NCBI GenBank assembly: GCA_019925095.2
Contig: CM034412.1
Span: forward strand, 6,693,501 to 6,757,500
DNA length: 64,000 nt
DNA from: Dendrolimus kikuchii
Lineage: Eukaryota; Arthropoda; Insecta; Lepidoptera; Lasiocampidae
Direction of reading: 5' to 3'
In this document: positions 1-9,804 of the stretch, piece after piece
How the letters are laid out: every line of letters begins with the position of its first letter
Position numbering within the stretch: the stretch's first letter is position 1
The notes under the pieces: generated by a model
Told to the model about the DNA's origin: nothing
What the model saw: only the letters and a program-made list of their open reading frames with translations
Database searches by the model: none
Made by a program: the position numbers and the translations under genes

Positions 1-95
1 TCCTCCACTCTAACTTTTAAACTATAAAATCGAAAATTCTAAAAAAATCGTAGTGACAGAGTTTAGTTTTTATTTAAATAATTTTCGTTAAACGA

Positions 96-375
96 TAATA
101 ATAACGGCCCATAAGCGTCTTACAGCTGGGCTCGGACTTCCCACTATAGGGAAACGAACAGCATACCCAACGCGCTTTTCCAAGGCGGCTTGGCAGGTTT
201 GACACATCGGTGATCTGAATGTGCAGGTTTCATCACAATGTTTTCCTTCACCGTTGTTAGTAGGTAGTAGATGTAACAATATGCAGATTAGGTCAGAAAA
301 CTGCCTCAGTTTTGCATGCGTTCCGGCTAGGACTTGAACCTGCGCGAGTTTGCGACATGTGCTCTAGACGTACGT
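96..375 (-). mobile_element. tRNA-headed SINE, family B copy
   Basis: Read on the minus strand it begins with a Pol III B-box-like motif (GGTTCAAGTCC), then carries the family core around ATCATGATGAAACCTGCAC and CAAACCTGCCAAGCC, and ends with the family signature in which a short GGCCCAAC block leads into ACGCTTATGGGCCGTTATTA. Equivalent copies lie near 6.6, 10.6, 34.1, 45.9 and 56.1 kb. Edges are approximate. Confidence 0.6.
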
Positions 376-979
376 ACGATGTTTTACATATACATACATA
401 GAAATAATATTTTATTTTTTATTATTAGCATAAGAGAGCCTTGGTTTAGTTCGACCTCTTCTAAAAGAGGTCGATTATGATTATGATTATTTGTTTTCAT
501 AACTAAAAACTAACAACCATCAAAACTTAATACTAATAAAAACTACCCATTAGAAATTATTATTTTGCATAAAACTTGACGATGAGCTGTTTTTGTGACT
601 CTAGACACCACATACTATTATATCGGGATAAAACCCGACCAGCTGGTAACTAATTAGATTACTATTATAGTATTATTTAAATAATTAATATGCATAATGC
701 GACAATCGTACAGGATATGTTAACAAAACCTGATGTCAAACGGTTCAACAAAATTGAACTAGTTTGGTTGAAAGGCACAGAATTAAACTGACACGACGGT
801 ATTCAATGATATTGAATGGTTTAAGTTTGGGTTTATATGGATCACTTATGTTCATTCATTCAAATTGAAAGACAGAAATGAACTATCTGTTATAAAAGAT
901 TTTGATGTTTATAATCAAACAATTATTTATAAACAGTAGTATGTATGTAATATACCATAATTTCGAAAAATGTTTCGCG
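376..979. other. AT-rich spacer with a MITE-like fragment
   Basis: No gene seen. Positions about 740-900 resemble stretches at 46,715-46,800 and 62,070-62,250 (shared motif TTTATATGGATCACTT and an AATTGAA-GACAGAAATGAA block), so an old interspersed repeat is present. The remainder is featureless AT-rich sequence. Confidence 0.4.
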
Positions 980-1051
980 GGGGGTGTAACTCAGTGGTAG
1001 AGTGTCTGCTTCGCATGCTGAAAGTCCTGGGTTCAAATCCCAGCACCTCCA
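980..1051 (+). tRNA. tRNA-Ala-CGC: tRNA-Ala (anticodon CGC)
   Basis: A complete 72-nt cloverleaf folds by eye. The acceptor GGGGGTG pairs with CACCTCC (one G-U), followed by A73. The D-stem ACTC pairs with GAGT; the eukaryotic consensus G10-C25 is replaced by a compensated A-U pair. The T-arm CTGGG/CCCAG encloses TTCAAAT. The anticodon loop TTCGCAT at 1010-1016 gives CGC. The acceptor stem with a G-U pair at position 3-70 is the known identity element for alanyl-tRNA synthetase, which agrees with the Ala assignment. One T-T mismatch sits in the middle of the anticodon stem, so reduced function is possible. There is no intron. A T-run follows 10 nt downstream. Confidence 0.9.
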
Positions 1052-1061
1052 AAAAATTATC

Positions 1062-1069
1062 TTTTTTTT
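1062..1069 (+). terminator. RNA polymerase III terminator of tRNA-Ala
   Basis: Eight T residues on the coding strand, 10 nt after the discriminator base, as expected for Pol III termination. Confidence 0.8.
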
Positions 1070-1408
1070 CACTCTTTAATAACACCCTGTATCTCTCTCT
1101 CTTTAACAACACTCTTTAACATTAACGGTGGAACATGCTTTGATACTTTAAAAAAAAATCAACTGTTTCTATGAAATATAATTGTTAAATAATTTTTCAT
1201 TGGAAAAGTACAGAAGACAGGCTGACCTGATGGAATGCGGTTACCGTTATACAGGAATGTATTATATACACAGAGATGTTACCAATGCGCTGGTAATTTA
1301 CCATCCGGGTATAATGATTTTTTAATCTGAGCACGTTATTAGATATGAAATAATATATTTAATGTAGTTGAGCATTTCGTTAAAAAATTAAAAAATAAGT
1401 GATCCGCC

Positions 1409-1414
1409 AAAAAA
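1409..1414 (-). terminator. RNA polymerase III terminator of tRNA-Ile
   Basis: Six A on the plus strand give a T6 run on the minus strand, 5 nt beyond the 3' end of the tRNA-Ile gene. Confidence 0.75.
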
Positions 1415-1419
1415 GCTCT

Positions 1420-1493
1420 TGGCCCATGAGGGGATCGAACCCGCGACCTTCGCGTTATTAGCACGACGCTCTAACCAACTGAGCTAATGGGCC
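1420..1493 (-). tRNA. tRNA-Ile-AAT: tRNA-Ile (anticodon AAT)
   Basis: A 74-nt cloverleaf on the minus strand. The acceptor GGCCCAT pairs with ATGGGCC, followed by A73. The D-arm has GCTC/GAGC around AGTTGGTTA, and the anticodon stem TCGTG/CGCGA contains one G-U. The loop CTAATAA gives anticodon AAT, read as inosine after editing. The T-loop TTCGATC lies on GCGGG/CCCTC with one C-U mismatch, the only departure from the nuclear tRNA-Ile consensus. There is no intron. It is followed by a T6 terminator and lies 368 bp from the tRNA-Ala gene, the two being convergent. Confidence 0.93.
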
Positions 1494-1678
1494 AACGGCG
1501 ACTTATGCCAAATTATTAAATTGTTATTATTATATCTTGACGTTTTGCAATGTATACATTTCACTAACATAGTTATCATCGTTATAATAAAAGGTTATTG
1601 AAGTGTTTAACAAAAAATACGTTACCCTGTAGTTTCATTTACTAGATGGAGCCACAGATCACACTTTTTTCCATTTTA

Positions 1679-2223
1679 TCTATTTATAATATTATAAAAT
1701 TCTAAACATGCTGGTGTCTGTACATTAAAGCTATTAATAAAAAACTGGAAAACATTAGATATAAAACAATGGAGAACAGGATGCATTTTTTTAGATTTCT
1801 TGTCCGTTATCTGTTTATTCGGGATTCACGTTAAAACTATGGGGACGAATTCGATGCGGTTTCCTTTGCTGGACAGCAAATCCCTAGACTTAAAATCTGC
1901 GCTACTTTTTATCCTCGGAATCTCGCGGAAATGATTTAAAATGTCCAGATTGACAATAAAAAAATCGAATTCAAATGCGATTTTTTGTACTGATCGATAG
2001 CAAATTTTATGTAATAAAATGTGTGGTACTTTTCATCCCGGGAATCCGGCGGGATTTTTCCCGGATGCGGTTGGAAGTTGCTCGGGTGCATAAAAATTAG
2101 CTTAATCCGACACAGTTTTCTCTAAAATGATACACTCTTTTATAAATGCTGCGGTACTTTATGCCCCGGGAATCTCGCGGGAAATTCAAGTCAAGCGTGA
2201 ACGAAGTCGCCGGCATATCCTAT
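1679..2223 (+). mobile_element. Helitron-like element, family H1
   Basis: It starts A|TCTATTTATAATATT and ends near GGCATATCCTAT, one base off the CTAG|T terminus seen in the copy at 38,612. A GC-rich, hairpin-prone CCCGGGAATCTCGCGGG block lies about 50 bp before the end. Internal landmarks are GGGATTCACGT and TTTTTATCCTCGGAAT. Homologous copies are near 12.4 (inverted), 38.2 and 60.2 kb, with a 5' fragment at 31.0 kb. There is no coding capacity, so it is non-autonomous. Classification rests on terminal motifs. Confidence 0.55.
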
Positions 2224-3549
2224 TAATATATAAATATCCGTCTTTTTGTGAAGCTGGTGGGTAGTTAGCCTACCAGACGGCCTACCTAATAGAAAATGCC
2301 TATGTACTACCTAAAGATGCTCGCAACACCAGGGATAAAGTTAACATGTCAGTCTTTAGGATAGGGTAGAAAGCGTGGGATAAAAGACACAAGTCTACGC
2401 GATCAGCGCTAAGAATGTGCCATTTTTGTTAACCCTAAAGATCTCCGACTCTATCAGGATCCTCGGCGTCGCCATGATTAGCTGAAAGTTAACCATTTGA
2501 CATCGATATTCTGCGAATACATGCAGGGGCGCCGACAGCTCACCTCGCGGGTGCTCCTGATCTTTAGATGCCTAGTATTTCTTTATCTAGGTACAGTCCA
2601 GTGGGTACTTTATTTAAATACGTAAGTGTGTGTAAATACACTAACGTAAAAATTAATCCCTTATGATAGTAGTGTGTAATATAACTAGCGTTATTAGCAG
2701 GGATAGGAATAATAGTTATTAATCTTTACTTTAGCTATAAAAAATAATAAACCTTTTAATCGTTTTTAATCAAAGCGAATGTATTTTGACGAACTACAGC
2801 AGAGTGGAGAGTTTCAGAGGCGTGGGTGGGTAGGGTGGAGGGGTGATAGTGACACTAATACACCCCGCACACGCTGATGACTTTTATTTTAGTCATTATG
2901 ATGGTCTTGATGGTCATGGGTGCTCCTTGTGGGTGCTTGAGCCTGCGAGCACCCACGAAGTCGGCGCCACATGGTATCACACCGGTCGAGTAGGCCCTAA
3001 GAGCTGTAATCAACATAACGATACCAATATAACTGTATCAAATCTAAATTCATGTAGGATTTAGGATATTTTCAGGGTTCCAACTTGTACTGGGCTATTT
3101 TCTCTGAATCGCTAGTATTATTAACTGACACTTCGTTTTTAATTAAATAAGTTTTGATATAAGCAAGAATTAATATCGTAGAAATCTAAGAAACATTCTT
3201 CATTCATCTCGTTGATAACGTTACAACTAAGTACTTACTTAGTTTAATTTAGCTATTGTGTAAGAATATTTTTAGATTCCCAAAGGAAATTTACAGACCT
3301 TTTACATCATAATTCTGTGTAGGTACTTTAGACAGATTTTGTTTAGTTTTTATATAACAACGACTTAATTTATAATTATTCAAATGCTTTTAGAAAAAGA
3401 AAGGAAAGACGTTACTCATGACTTTACAGATTTGTTTATGCTGGGGCTTCATTTGCGTTAGTGTTAAAGATTTAGGCTGTGGCCGAATGAGTCTTGTTTA
3501 AAGCGTTAAAAATATACTCGTTAACGCATAGCCACATTAGTGTATAGGT
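2224..3549. other. Intergenic sequence with degenerate retroposon pieces
   Basis: About 2,245-2,350 resembles a polyA retroposon head (CCAGACGGCCTACC, then CTCGCAACACCAGGG). Positions 2,930-3,060 resemble the tail at 36,840-36,910 (ACCATGGTATCAC-like, then AGCTGTAAT). A 73-codon open frame at 2,843-3,064 covers this GC-richer patch but has no recognisable domain. No gene supported. Confidence 0.4.
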
Positions 3550-3675
3550 ATATATACGTTATCTCGTCAGTATTTAACGTCATTCATAATGTCACATTTC
3601 AAATAACGCCTAAAAGCTATCGCCATATCTGCGTGAAACGGTCTAAATCTTTAACATTTTCCCAGATGAAGCTCC
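3550..3675 (+). repeat. Interspersed repeat, family C
   Basis: The core TATCTGCGTGAAACGGTC followed by CCCAGATGAAG recurs at 12,120-12,245 and, decayed, inside the beta-tubulin intron near 29,125-29,195. Origin unknown. Confidence 0.55.
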
Positions 3676-3785
3676 GCGTTTAAAATAAAAGTGAAACCAA
3701 CAATAGCAAGGTATTCAAACCAGATAACTGTAAAGAAAATTCCCTCTAAAATCTCGAAAACCAGAGCCAATTCAGTACTTCTATT

Positions 3786-4403
3786 ACAAACTGTGTATTT
3801 GCATATATTGACAAACCGTGTATTTGAATATATCGACAAACTGTGTATTTGAATATATTGACAAACTGTGTATTTGAATATATTGACAAACCGTGTATTT
3901 GAATATATTGACAAACTGTGTATTTGAATATATTGACAAACCGTGTATTTGAATATATTGACAAACTGTGTATTTGAATATATTGACAAACCGTGTATTT
4001 GAATATATTGACAAACCGTGTATTTGAATATATTGACAAACTGTGTATTTGAATATATTGACAAACTGTGTATTTGAATATATTGACAAACCGTGTATTT
4101 GAATATATTGACAAACTGTGTATTTAAATATATTGATAAACTGTGTATTTGAATATATTGACAAACCGTGTATTTGAATATATTGACAAACTGTGTATTT
4201 GAATATATTGACAAACTGTGTATTTGAATATATTGACAAACTGTGTATTTGAATATATTGACAAACTGTGTATTTGAATATATTGACAAACCGTGTATTT
4301 GAATATATTGACAAACTGTGTATTTAAATATATTGACAAACTGTGTATTTGAATATATTGACAAATTGTGTATTTGAATATATTGATAAACTGTGTATTT
4401 GAA
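3786..4403. repeat. 25-bp minisatellite, about 24.7 copies
   Basis: A tandem array of a 25-bp unit that starts ACAAACTGTGTATTTGAATA and ends TATTG. Variation is nearly confined to one C/T position (ACAAACCG versus ACAAACTG), with a few single substitutions at the array edges. Because 25 is not a multiple of 3 and the minus strand of the unit lacks stops, all three minus frames stay open and produce spurious long reading frames. The array has no unique spacers, so it is a satellite and not a CRISPR array. Confidence 0.97.
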
Positions 4404-4534
4404 ATTATAGAAACCTCAAGAGATACACAGGGAACCATATTTTTGTTGGCCCGTGTAATTTTTTCTTTCAGTTTAGCGCCAATGTGATAGGGTCGTCTTT
4501 ACTCCTACCCTGCATATTATCAATACCTACGATG

Positions 4535-4640
4535 CAATTCTCAAGTGACCAAAGGGTTGGCCTGTATTTAGGGCAAAATAAGGGTCGTTAGTAGCAAGGA
4601 AATGAGGCCAACGCTCCGGGGACGTTCCCAAAGGACGGCA
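4535..4640 (+). pseudogene. Degenerate mobile-element protein tail (family R)
   Basis: In the + direction the conceptual peptide has GLYLGQ, then QGNEA and GTFP, matching copies near 9.1, 17.9, 25.4 and 27.3 kb. The block GLYL-QRIS-AIQ-GNAAS-LGTFP is, as I recall it, the C-terminus of a widespread invertebrate retroelement protein. Stops and frameshifts show it is dead. Confidence 0.5.
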
Positions 4641-4674
4641 AATTGGTAATAACCTATAATATTATTTATAATAT

Positions 4675-4980
4675 TACTGTGGTTCCGGCAGACGTGAAAA
4701 AATATAAATCGAGAACCCGATTCCAGCGCCACCTACCGGTCTAATTGTGAATCTAAACCATGCCCGGAACCACTCAAACACTATTTTTTTTAAACCGTGG
4801 GTTACATTATTGAAGTTTTATTGGGAATCCCTCATCTTTCTAGTAATAAATATAGCTATTAATAATCTGGGATAACGTAGCATTCTAATGGTGAAAGAAT
4901 TTTTGAAAACGGTCTAGTAGTTTTTATTCGTTACAAACATACAAAAATACAAAACTTTCCTATTTATAATGGAAAGTTAC
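4675..4980 (-). mobile_element. Helitron fragment, family H3
   Basis: Shares GATTCCAGCGCCACCTACCG, GGTTACATTATTGAAGTTTT and GGTGAAAGAATTTTTGAAA, in the same order, with the better-preserved element at 31,337-32,030. Both termini are eroded. Confidence 0.6.
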
Positions 4981-5589
4981 ATGTAATATTTATTGGATTT
5001 CTTTTTCTTTTTAAATATAGTTCAGAAAGATTTTTGTATTCAACTAATGTCAAATATCGTACGATATTTTCCTAATTTTTTTTTAAGGCGGAGAAATGCT
5101 ATTTACGCACAATACTGGGTCCTTTGCAAGGGATTAGACCATAATTGATCATGAAGGCTTTCCCCTTTGATAAGGGGCAATCCGAACAATAATCAAGCCA
5201 GCTTGTGCGGAGACTCAGAGAAGTTGCACGGACAACACCCACTACCCACTAAAACCACCCTCCTCCCATGTGCCCCGCGCTTTTTATGTAGGAAAGGCTG
5301 AGACTTAGAAAGTAGTTACGCCCAGTCCGATCCAGCGCAACGATATTTTCCTTATAGGTCAGCGCGTGGCAATGGTACATTAAAGCTTATTCATATTGGT
5401 CCAGTTACTGACTTCAAATTCGAAGGAAGGCAGTGCTGACTCCATACTAGCATCGTGAAAATTGTTTTGTAGTCAGTACAGCGTTACCAAGTCTGACTGA
5501 CTTCAATACTTTGAAGTGAGTCCGCTCCCCAAGTCAGTCGCAGCTGGATCAATATAAATCAGTGTTTAAATTAGAAAACCACCAAAGAG
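4981..5589. other. No gene seen
   Basis: Unremarkable sequence. A CCCACTACCCACTAAAACCA patch near 5,230-5,290 resembles the inverse of the GGGTTTTAGTGGGT motif of GC-rich family G, so a decayed copy may be present. Confidence 0.35.
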
Positions 5590-5776
5590 GCGCAAGCTTC
5601 TCCTTCTACACTCTCGATTCCTTTCACACAATCCACAGCCCGGGTTGTCTGGAAGAGATCGCTCTAAAGCGATAAGGCCGCCCTTTGTTCCTGCCTTGAC
5701 ACGTAATGACTGTAAATGATTTACTTTATGTGTATGTGGTGAACAATAAAGTATTTTATATCTATCTATCTATCTT
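5590..5776 (+). mobile_element. LINE 3' end (family L1) with TATC tail
   Basis: Contains TTGTCTGGAAGAGATCGCTC, then GATAAGGCCGCC, an AATAAA at 5,745-5,750 and a terminal (TATC)n run at 5,759-5,775. The same 3' UTR ends the RT-bearing fragment at 42.0-42.7 kb and the tail at 22.4 kb. It is a truncated, dead insertion. Confidence 0.75.
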
Positions 5777-5974
5777 CGACAGCTAGGATTCGAAACTGCG
5801 TCATTTCAGTTTGGGACGCGAGAGTTGGTTATTTTGGTAGTTTACAAATGATAGACGAGACTTGAGACAGGCTACTACTTTTTATCGTAAAAATAAAACT
5901 AGAACGGGTTGAAATAGGGGATGAAAGTTTGTATGGGAGACCAATCATTTCTAAAGTTTATAGTTATAAAAAAT

Positions 5975-6150
5975 CATCATCTCTAATAATGCGATAGTAA
6001 CTCGGTCTGTCTATCTGTTAAGTTTTCACGGAAAAACTACTGGAGTAATGGATCGGTTTTGTTGTAACTTTGTACATATGTAGTTTTACTACCGAAAATT
6101 CATCCCAGGATATCGGGAATCTTCCCGGGGCAGACAGCACTAATATAAAA
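5975..6150 (+). mobile_element. Helitron-like 5' fragment
   Basis: TCTCTAATAATGCGATAGTA, then TCTGTCTATCTGTTAAG and GGAAAAACTACTGGAGTAAT, resembles the 5' end of lepidopteran Helitrons, as in the element at 54,420-55,424 read on its own strand. No 3' terminus found. Confidence 0.4.
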
Positions 6151-6599
6151 ATTTAACGCAATGTAACCTGTATTAATGCTTGCTCTTTTACCTAAAGGCA
6201 TGCTCTAAGGTTTGACCCGCGACACATAGAGTATATTTGTTAGGTGTTTTTGATTTCTATGTGTTGCTTTTATTTTAATTTGTATAAACTATCGTTCACT
6301 TGTTGAATTATTCCAAACGAATTATTTCGTTCGAAATTCGACTGAAATCGTTCTCCAAGCTCAATTTGTTTACTGTATAATCTCCCACCTAATAATTGTT
6401 ACAACAAGCAATTATAATACCCTCTCATCCTTTAACAGGAGCCGTAATTTTAATAACTAAACCCCATGATGTACTTTTTTTAATGGCCATTAAACCCAGC
6501 AAACGACTTGTTACACTCGTTATTTTAAGCCCTCTATTGCTCGTGCGGCGACAGACATAATGGAAGGAGAACTACTGAGTTTTAGGATACCGTAGCAGA

Positions 6600-6960
6600 A
6601 CGGTAATTAGGGAAAATTTATAAATTCGATCTACTATTTTCTTTGTTAAATATAATAAATAATAACAGTCCATAAACGTGCTACTGCTGGGATTGGGCCT
6701 CCCATTTAGGGGGGTGGACATGGACAGTATACCAGCCACGCTTGTACAAGGCGGATTGACAGGTTTGACATATTGATTTTCTCGATGTGCAGGTTTCATC
6801 ATGATGTTTTCCTTCACCGTTATAGCACGTGGTAATTGGAACAATATGCGTATCAGGTCAGAATACTGCTAAGTGGTGCATGCTTTCCGGCTAGGATACG
6901 AATGAGTTCGAATCCTATGAGTTTCGGACGCAAGTACTAACCACTAAGCGACCACGGCTT
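6600..6960 (-). mobile_element. tRNA-headed SINE, family B copy
   Basis: On the minus strand a Pol III B-box-like region (near 6,895-6,930) is followed by the family core (ATCATGATGAAACCTGCACA, CAATATGTCAAACCTG) and by the GGCCCAATCCCAGCAG-TAG-ACGTTTATGGACTGTTATTA end. The 3' tail is AT-rich without a long polyA. Confidence 0.65.
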
Positions 6961-6999
6961 ATTCTACCAATTTACTTGAAAATTTCTAATTCCTTCTGC

Positions 7000-7400
7000 T
7001 GGGCGGCCTATCGTAAAAGGCGAGAAAATAACCCAGTCTAGTGGAAGGGAATTTGCCCGTCTGAATGGCCACTACCCCTGATTAAAAGTATGCCATAAAA
7101 CTCTGAGTTTTTTTATTATGAAAACATAGCAAACCGGTTGACGACCGACCTGATGATGCGGTTACCTTCACCTATAGTTATTTGCAAGACCAGTGGTATT
7201 AATGCGCTGTGGGTTATGGGAAAACCTCAGGTTGGAGATCATTCCATATGCTCACTGTGCGCAAGAGAAACGTTCTAGAGAATCAGAGCATACATGAGCG
7301 AAGTGGCTCAAGGAAGTAGGGATGAACGAATGAGTTATGTTTTGGCATCAGTGCCCAGTTTCCAGTCGCCCTTTTGATGCCGGTAGCACATTGATAGAAC
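7000..7400. repeat. Degenerate pieces of retroposon family A
   Basis: Three decayed blocks: GGCGGCCTATCGTAAAAGGC to about 7,090 (+ sense of the family), 7,140-7,225 in the opposite sense (CCTGATGATGCGGTTACC), and 7,345-7,410 in + sense (CCAGTTTCCAGTCGCCC). This is probably more than one ancient insertion. Confidence 0.45.
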
Positions 7401-7745
7401 CTTTGGTGTTGAATATATTCGTTAAGTGAAACGAAGCTCGCTTGCTTTTATCTTCCTCAGTAATATGAAAGGTGTCTGCTGATAGACCTGCACCAGCTAG
7501 GCTTGTGACGCTCGTTAAGCTGCTGTACTACGACCCTGGTTTGAACGATGAGCGATCCTTACGGAAGTTCAGCGTTGGTGTAAAGCCATTATTATGCTGA
7601 GCATAAGCCTTCTTAGGACATCATTGTTATCTTGCATCATTTTTTGTATCTAAGTCCTAAACTAATATTTTTACTTTCTCTTTCTTGATAGAAGGAAGTG
7701 TTTTAGAACAAAAAGTGTATCGGTATGTCTTAGTTTATAGCTTAC

Positions 7746-7913
7746 CTCCTGAGCTTTCTTCGCTAGTCGCGTGATTAAGTTCTCTGGGTAAACTTGATGG
7801 ACCGAGAAGGAGGGCTGTTCGACGCCGGCCTGCCTCCGGATGTCCTCCCACCTTTCCTCGCCGTACGTCTGTCGGATGTATTCCGCCATATTTTCCAGAA
7901 GGAGGCCGTACAT
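7746..7913 (-). CDS. Atypical soluble guanylyl cyclase, first coding exon (H-NOX N-terminus)
   Basis: Soluble guanylyl cyclases convert GTP to cGMP in the cytosol; an N-terminal H-NOX domain binds haem and senses O2 or NO. The exon runs from ATG at 7,913 to a donor GAG|GTAAGC, exon end 7,746, giving 56 residues in phase 0. It shows [13 protein letters not shown], then [14 protein letters not shown] and [11 protein letters not shown], ending AKKAQE. This pattern (MYGLLLEN start, RRQAG, HQVYPE) fits the atypical class of Drosophila Gyc-88E/89D and Manduca beta-3, not the classical NO-responsive beta-1 subunit, which starts MYGFVNHAL. The rest of H-NOX with the haem-ligating His, the coiled coil and the cyclase domain must lie on exons to the left; none was recognised down to position 1, so the gene is partial here. 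Codon use is GC-richer than the surroundings. The identification is confident; the paralogue is not settled. Confidence 0.9.
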
Positions 7914-8375
7914 CGTGATATCTGATGAAAGAAAAACATATTTAAGTTTTACATAAATGTTACGTCACGTACATGTAATTATTTATTGCTAAATAATTAG
8001 CAAGATTATAACTGAGTAATCCATGCACGTGCCAAAATCTGTCAATACAGAAAACCGTGGGAGATGCATCTACGAATATGTTTAGGCTTTACATAGTTTC
8101 ACGTAGCAGTTAAGATTTCTGTATATATAGTTTTAAGCATAATTTTATATTAATTAAGCAATAATTACATAGAGAGTACAATACACGCCGTGTTATTTTG
8201 TACTCCCCTCCAGCGGTTGAGTGTAGCTCCCGCGGCGATGGAGTCAGTGTGCGTCACCCTCATCCAACGAGGTAACATCATCAACGCACCACACATAAAA
8301 ATAAACCCTAACCATAAACAGTTTAAACACAATTCAAAACGGTTAACATTTGTAAATTTAAATATGTTATATTTT
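7914..8375. other. Upstream region of the guanylyl cyclase exon
   Basis: The sequence before the ATG is AT-rich apart from a GC-richer island at about 8,190-8,300. That island could be a 5' UTR exon or promoter element of the cyclase gene, or part of an old repeat. No TATA box or initiator could be assigned. Confidence 0.3.
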
Positions 8376-8960
8376 CTTAAGTTTTCGCGACTTGTATACA
8401 TAATAAAACTACGTTTTAACGGTTTTAAGGTTTAAAAAACACCCAAATTTCAATAGAGAAGATGGTTGGCAAGTACCACCTGTTTGGGATCCAATTATCA
8501 AAACTATTAAGACCCAAACCCAGCAAAAACCAGCTGCCAGACCTCAAGACACTGTGAGCTCTTTCTGCGTACAACGGAACACAAACCAACTTGACTGATA
8601 ATTACTTTTATTTTTCCTTCCACCCATTTTAATATTATATAAAATTATTAGAGCTAGGCATGTTTGCTGAAGAGTTTCTTGCGCCGCTTCTTCTCTTCAA
8701 GCCATAACATGTTGCGAAGCGGTAGTAAATTAGATTAGGCTCCCATAGATTAAATAATAACCATAAACAAAATTAAAAATTAAATAATTAAAATTAATAA
8801 GTTGGCGGTAGGCTAAATAAAACTTTAACAATACTCGTTGACACTTGACATCTTTGTCTTCCGTGATCACGGCCACTGAAAAGTGGCCGAAACGTCGGAA
8901 AAACCAAAATCAAATAAAATTACCGCGCTTAAAACCGTTAAAACGTAGTTTTATTATTTA
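8376..8960. mobile_element. Composite repeat bounded by inverted copies of one terminal motif
   Basis: The motif AAAACTACGTTTTAACGGTT lies at about 8,404-8,430 in + and again inverted at 8,920-8,950, like terminal inverted repeats about 0.55 kb apart. Inside are a LINE-tail-like block at 8,650-8,810 (AGAGTTTCTTGCGCCGCTTC, also at 34,570) and a short stem (CGGCCACTGAAAAGTGGCCG). The 48,885-49,165 region repeats the same modules in the inverse order. Confidence 0.5.
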
Positions 8961-9064
8961 AATATGTTTCTTTTACAATAAAATATAATCATACCTAAAA
9001 ATAAATTAAACACTAAAAATAAATTATATAAGTATACAAATTAAATTAGTATAGAAAATTCACA

Positions 9065-9190
9065 GTCAGACCGCTGTTATTTGGGAACGTTCCCAAAAGT
9101 CTGGCTGCATTATCTTGTTGAATGGCAACGCTAATGCGTTTCCAGAGGTATAGGCCAGCCATGATGTCATATCTAGCATAAAACAATATG
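9065..9190 (-). pseudogene. Degenerate mobile-element protein tail (family R)
   Basis: The minus-strand conceptual peptide reads AGLYLWKRISVAIQQDNAAR and then LGTFPNNSG, one of the best-conserved of the five family R tails here. There is no upstream body, as expected for a 5'-truncated copy. Confidence 0.6.
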
Positions 9191-9317
9191 TCTTTTCCTT
9201 CCATACTCCTCTATATTCTATTTTACTATACTTTTAGGATTCAGTAAACATTTTAAGTAAAAACGAAACCTTTATGTGTGCGTCATTTTCGTTCGTATAT
9301 CTTTGTATAAAACCACA

Positions 9318-9540
9318 GTGAAGGCCTCTGTGGTTGAGCGGGGTAAGCCTTTGCCGGCCTACCTCACTGCAAGGCAAAGACTCCGGGTTCGATTGCTGGT
9401 ATGGTAAATTTCGGAAAACGATTTTTCTCCGTTATTTACTATGATCTGTGTGTCTGGGATCGGCCCCACAGTAGTTTGTTGTATCTATATTACCCGTATC
9501 ACAAGCGTAACTTGCGTAATTTGGGGATATACAATATGTG
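9318..9540 (+). mobile_element. tRNA-derived SINE, second family
   Basis: The head resembles Pol III boxes: TGGTTGAGCGGGGTAAGC (A-box-like) and GGGTTCGATTGC (B-box), 55 bp apart. A body follows with TGTGTGTCTGGGATCGGCCC and ends TTTGGGGATATACAATATGTG. It directly abuts a family A retroposon. It is not a functional tRNA, since the acceptor stem does not close. Confidence 0.6.
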
Positions 9541-9544
9541 TGGT

Positions 9545-9790
9545 TGTCTGACGATTATTTGCCAGGTGGTAGGGCATTTGCCCGACTGGATGGCTACCAC
9601 CCCTGGTCTAAAGTATGTCGCCATAACAACCTTGAGTTGTGTTCCGGCATTAGTGACTAGGTTCCAGTCTCCCTTAAGAGAGCAGCAGCGCATTTGTAGC
9701 TACTTTGGTGTTGCAAATGTCCATAGGCGATTGTAACCGCTTTCCATCAAGTGGGCCGTCTGCCTGTCTGCTGATCTAATAATAAAAAAT
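9545..9790 (+). mobile_element. PolyA retroposon, family A copy
   Basis: Carries GTCTAAAGTATGTCGCCATA, GTTGCAAATGTCCATAGGCG and GTGGGCCGTCTGCCTGTCTG, then ends in an AATAAAAAATAAA tail, which sets the orientation. The head (TATCCGTGCAGG...) present in full copies is missing, so it is 5'-truncated. Confidence 0.75.
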
Positions 9791-9804
9791 AAATATTATT
9801 ATTA

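Noticed and set aside
3786..4403. Possible CRISPR array
   Set aside because: Repeats are contiguous with no spacers, and the context is a eukaryotic nuclear genome.
3651..4438. Minus-strand reading frames of 104-237 codons
   Set aside because: They are produced by the stop-free 25-bp tandem unit; different frames give the same peptide repeat.
8165..8435. Overlapping 78- and 81-codon frames on both strands upstream of the cyclase exon
   Set aside because: Neither shows a domain or splice support, and the + frame runs into repeat sequence shared with 48.9 kb.
9318..9400. Functional tRNA gene suggested by A- and B-box-like motifs
   Set aside because: No acceptor stem closes and SINE body sequence follows; the same holds for the family B heads at 10,562, 34,055 and 56,085.
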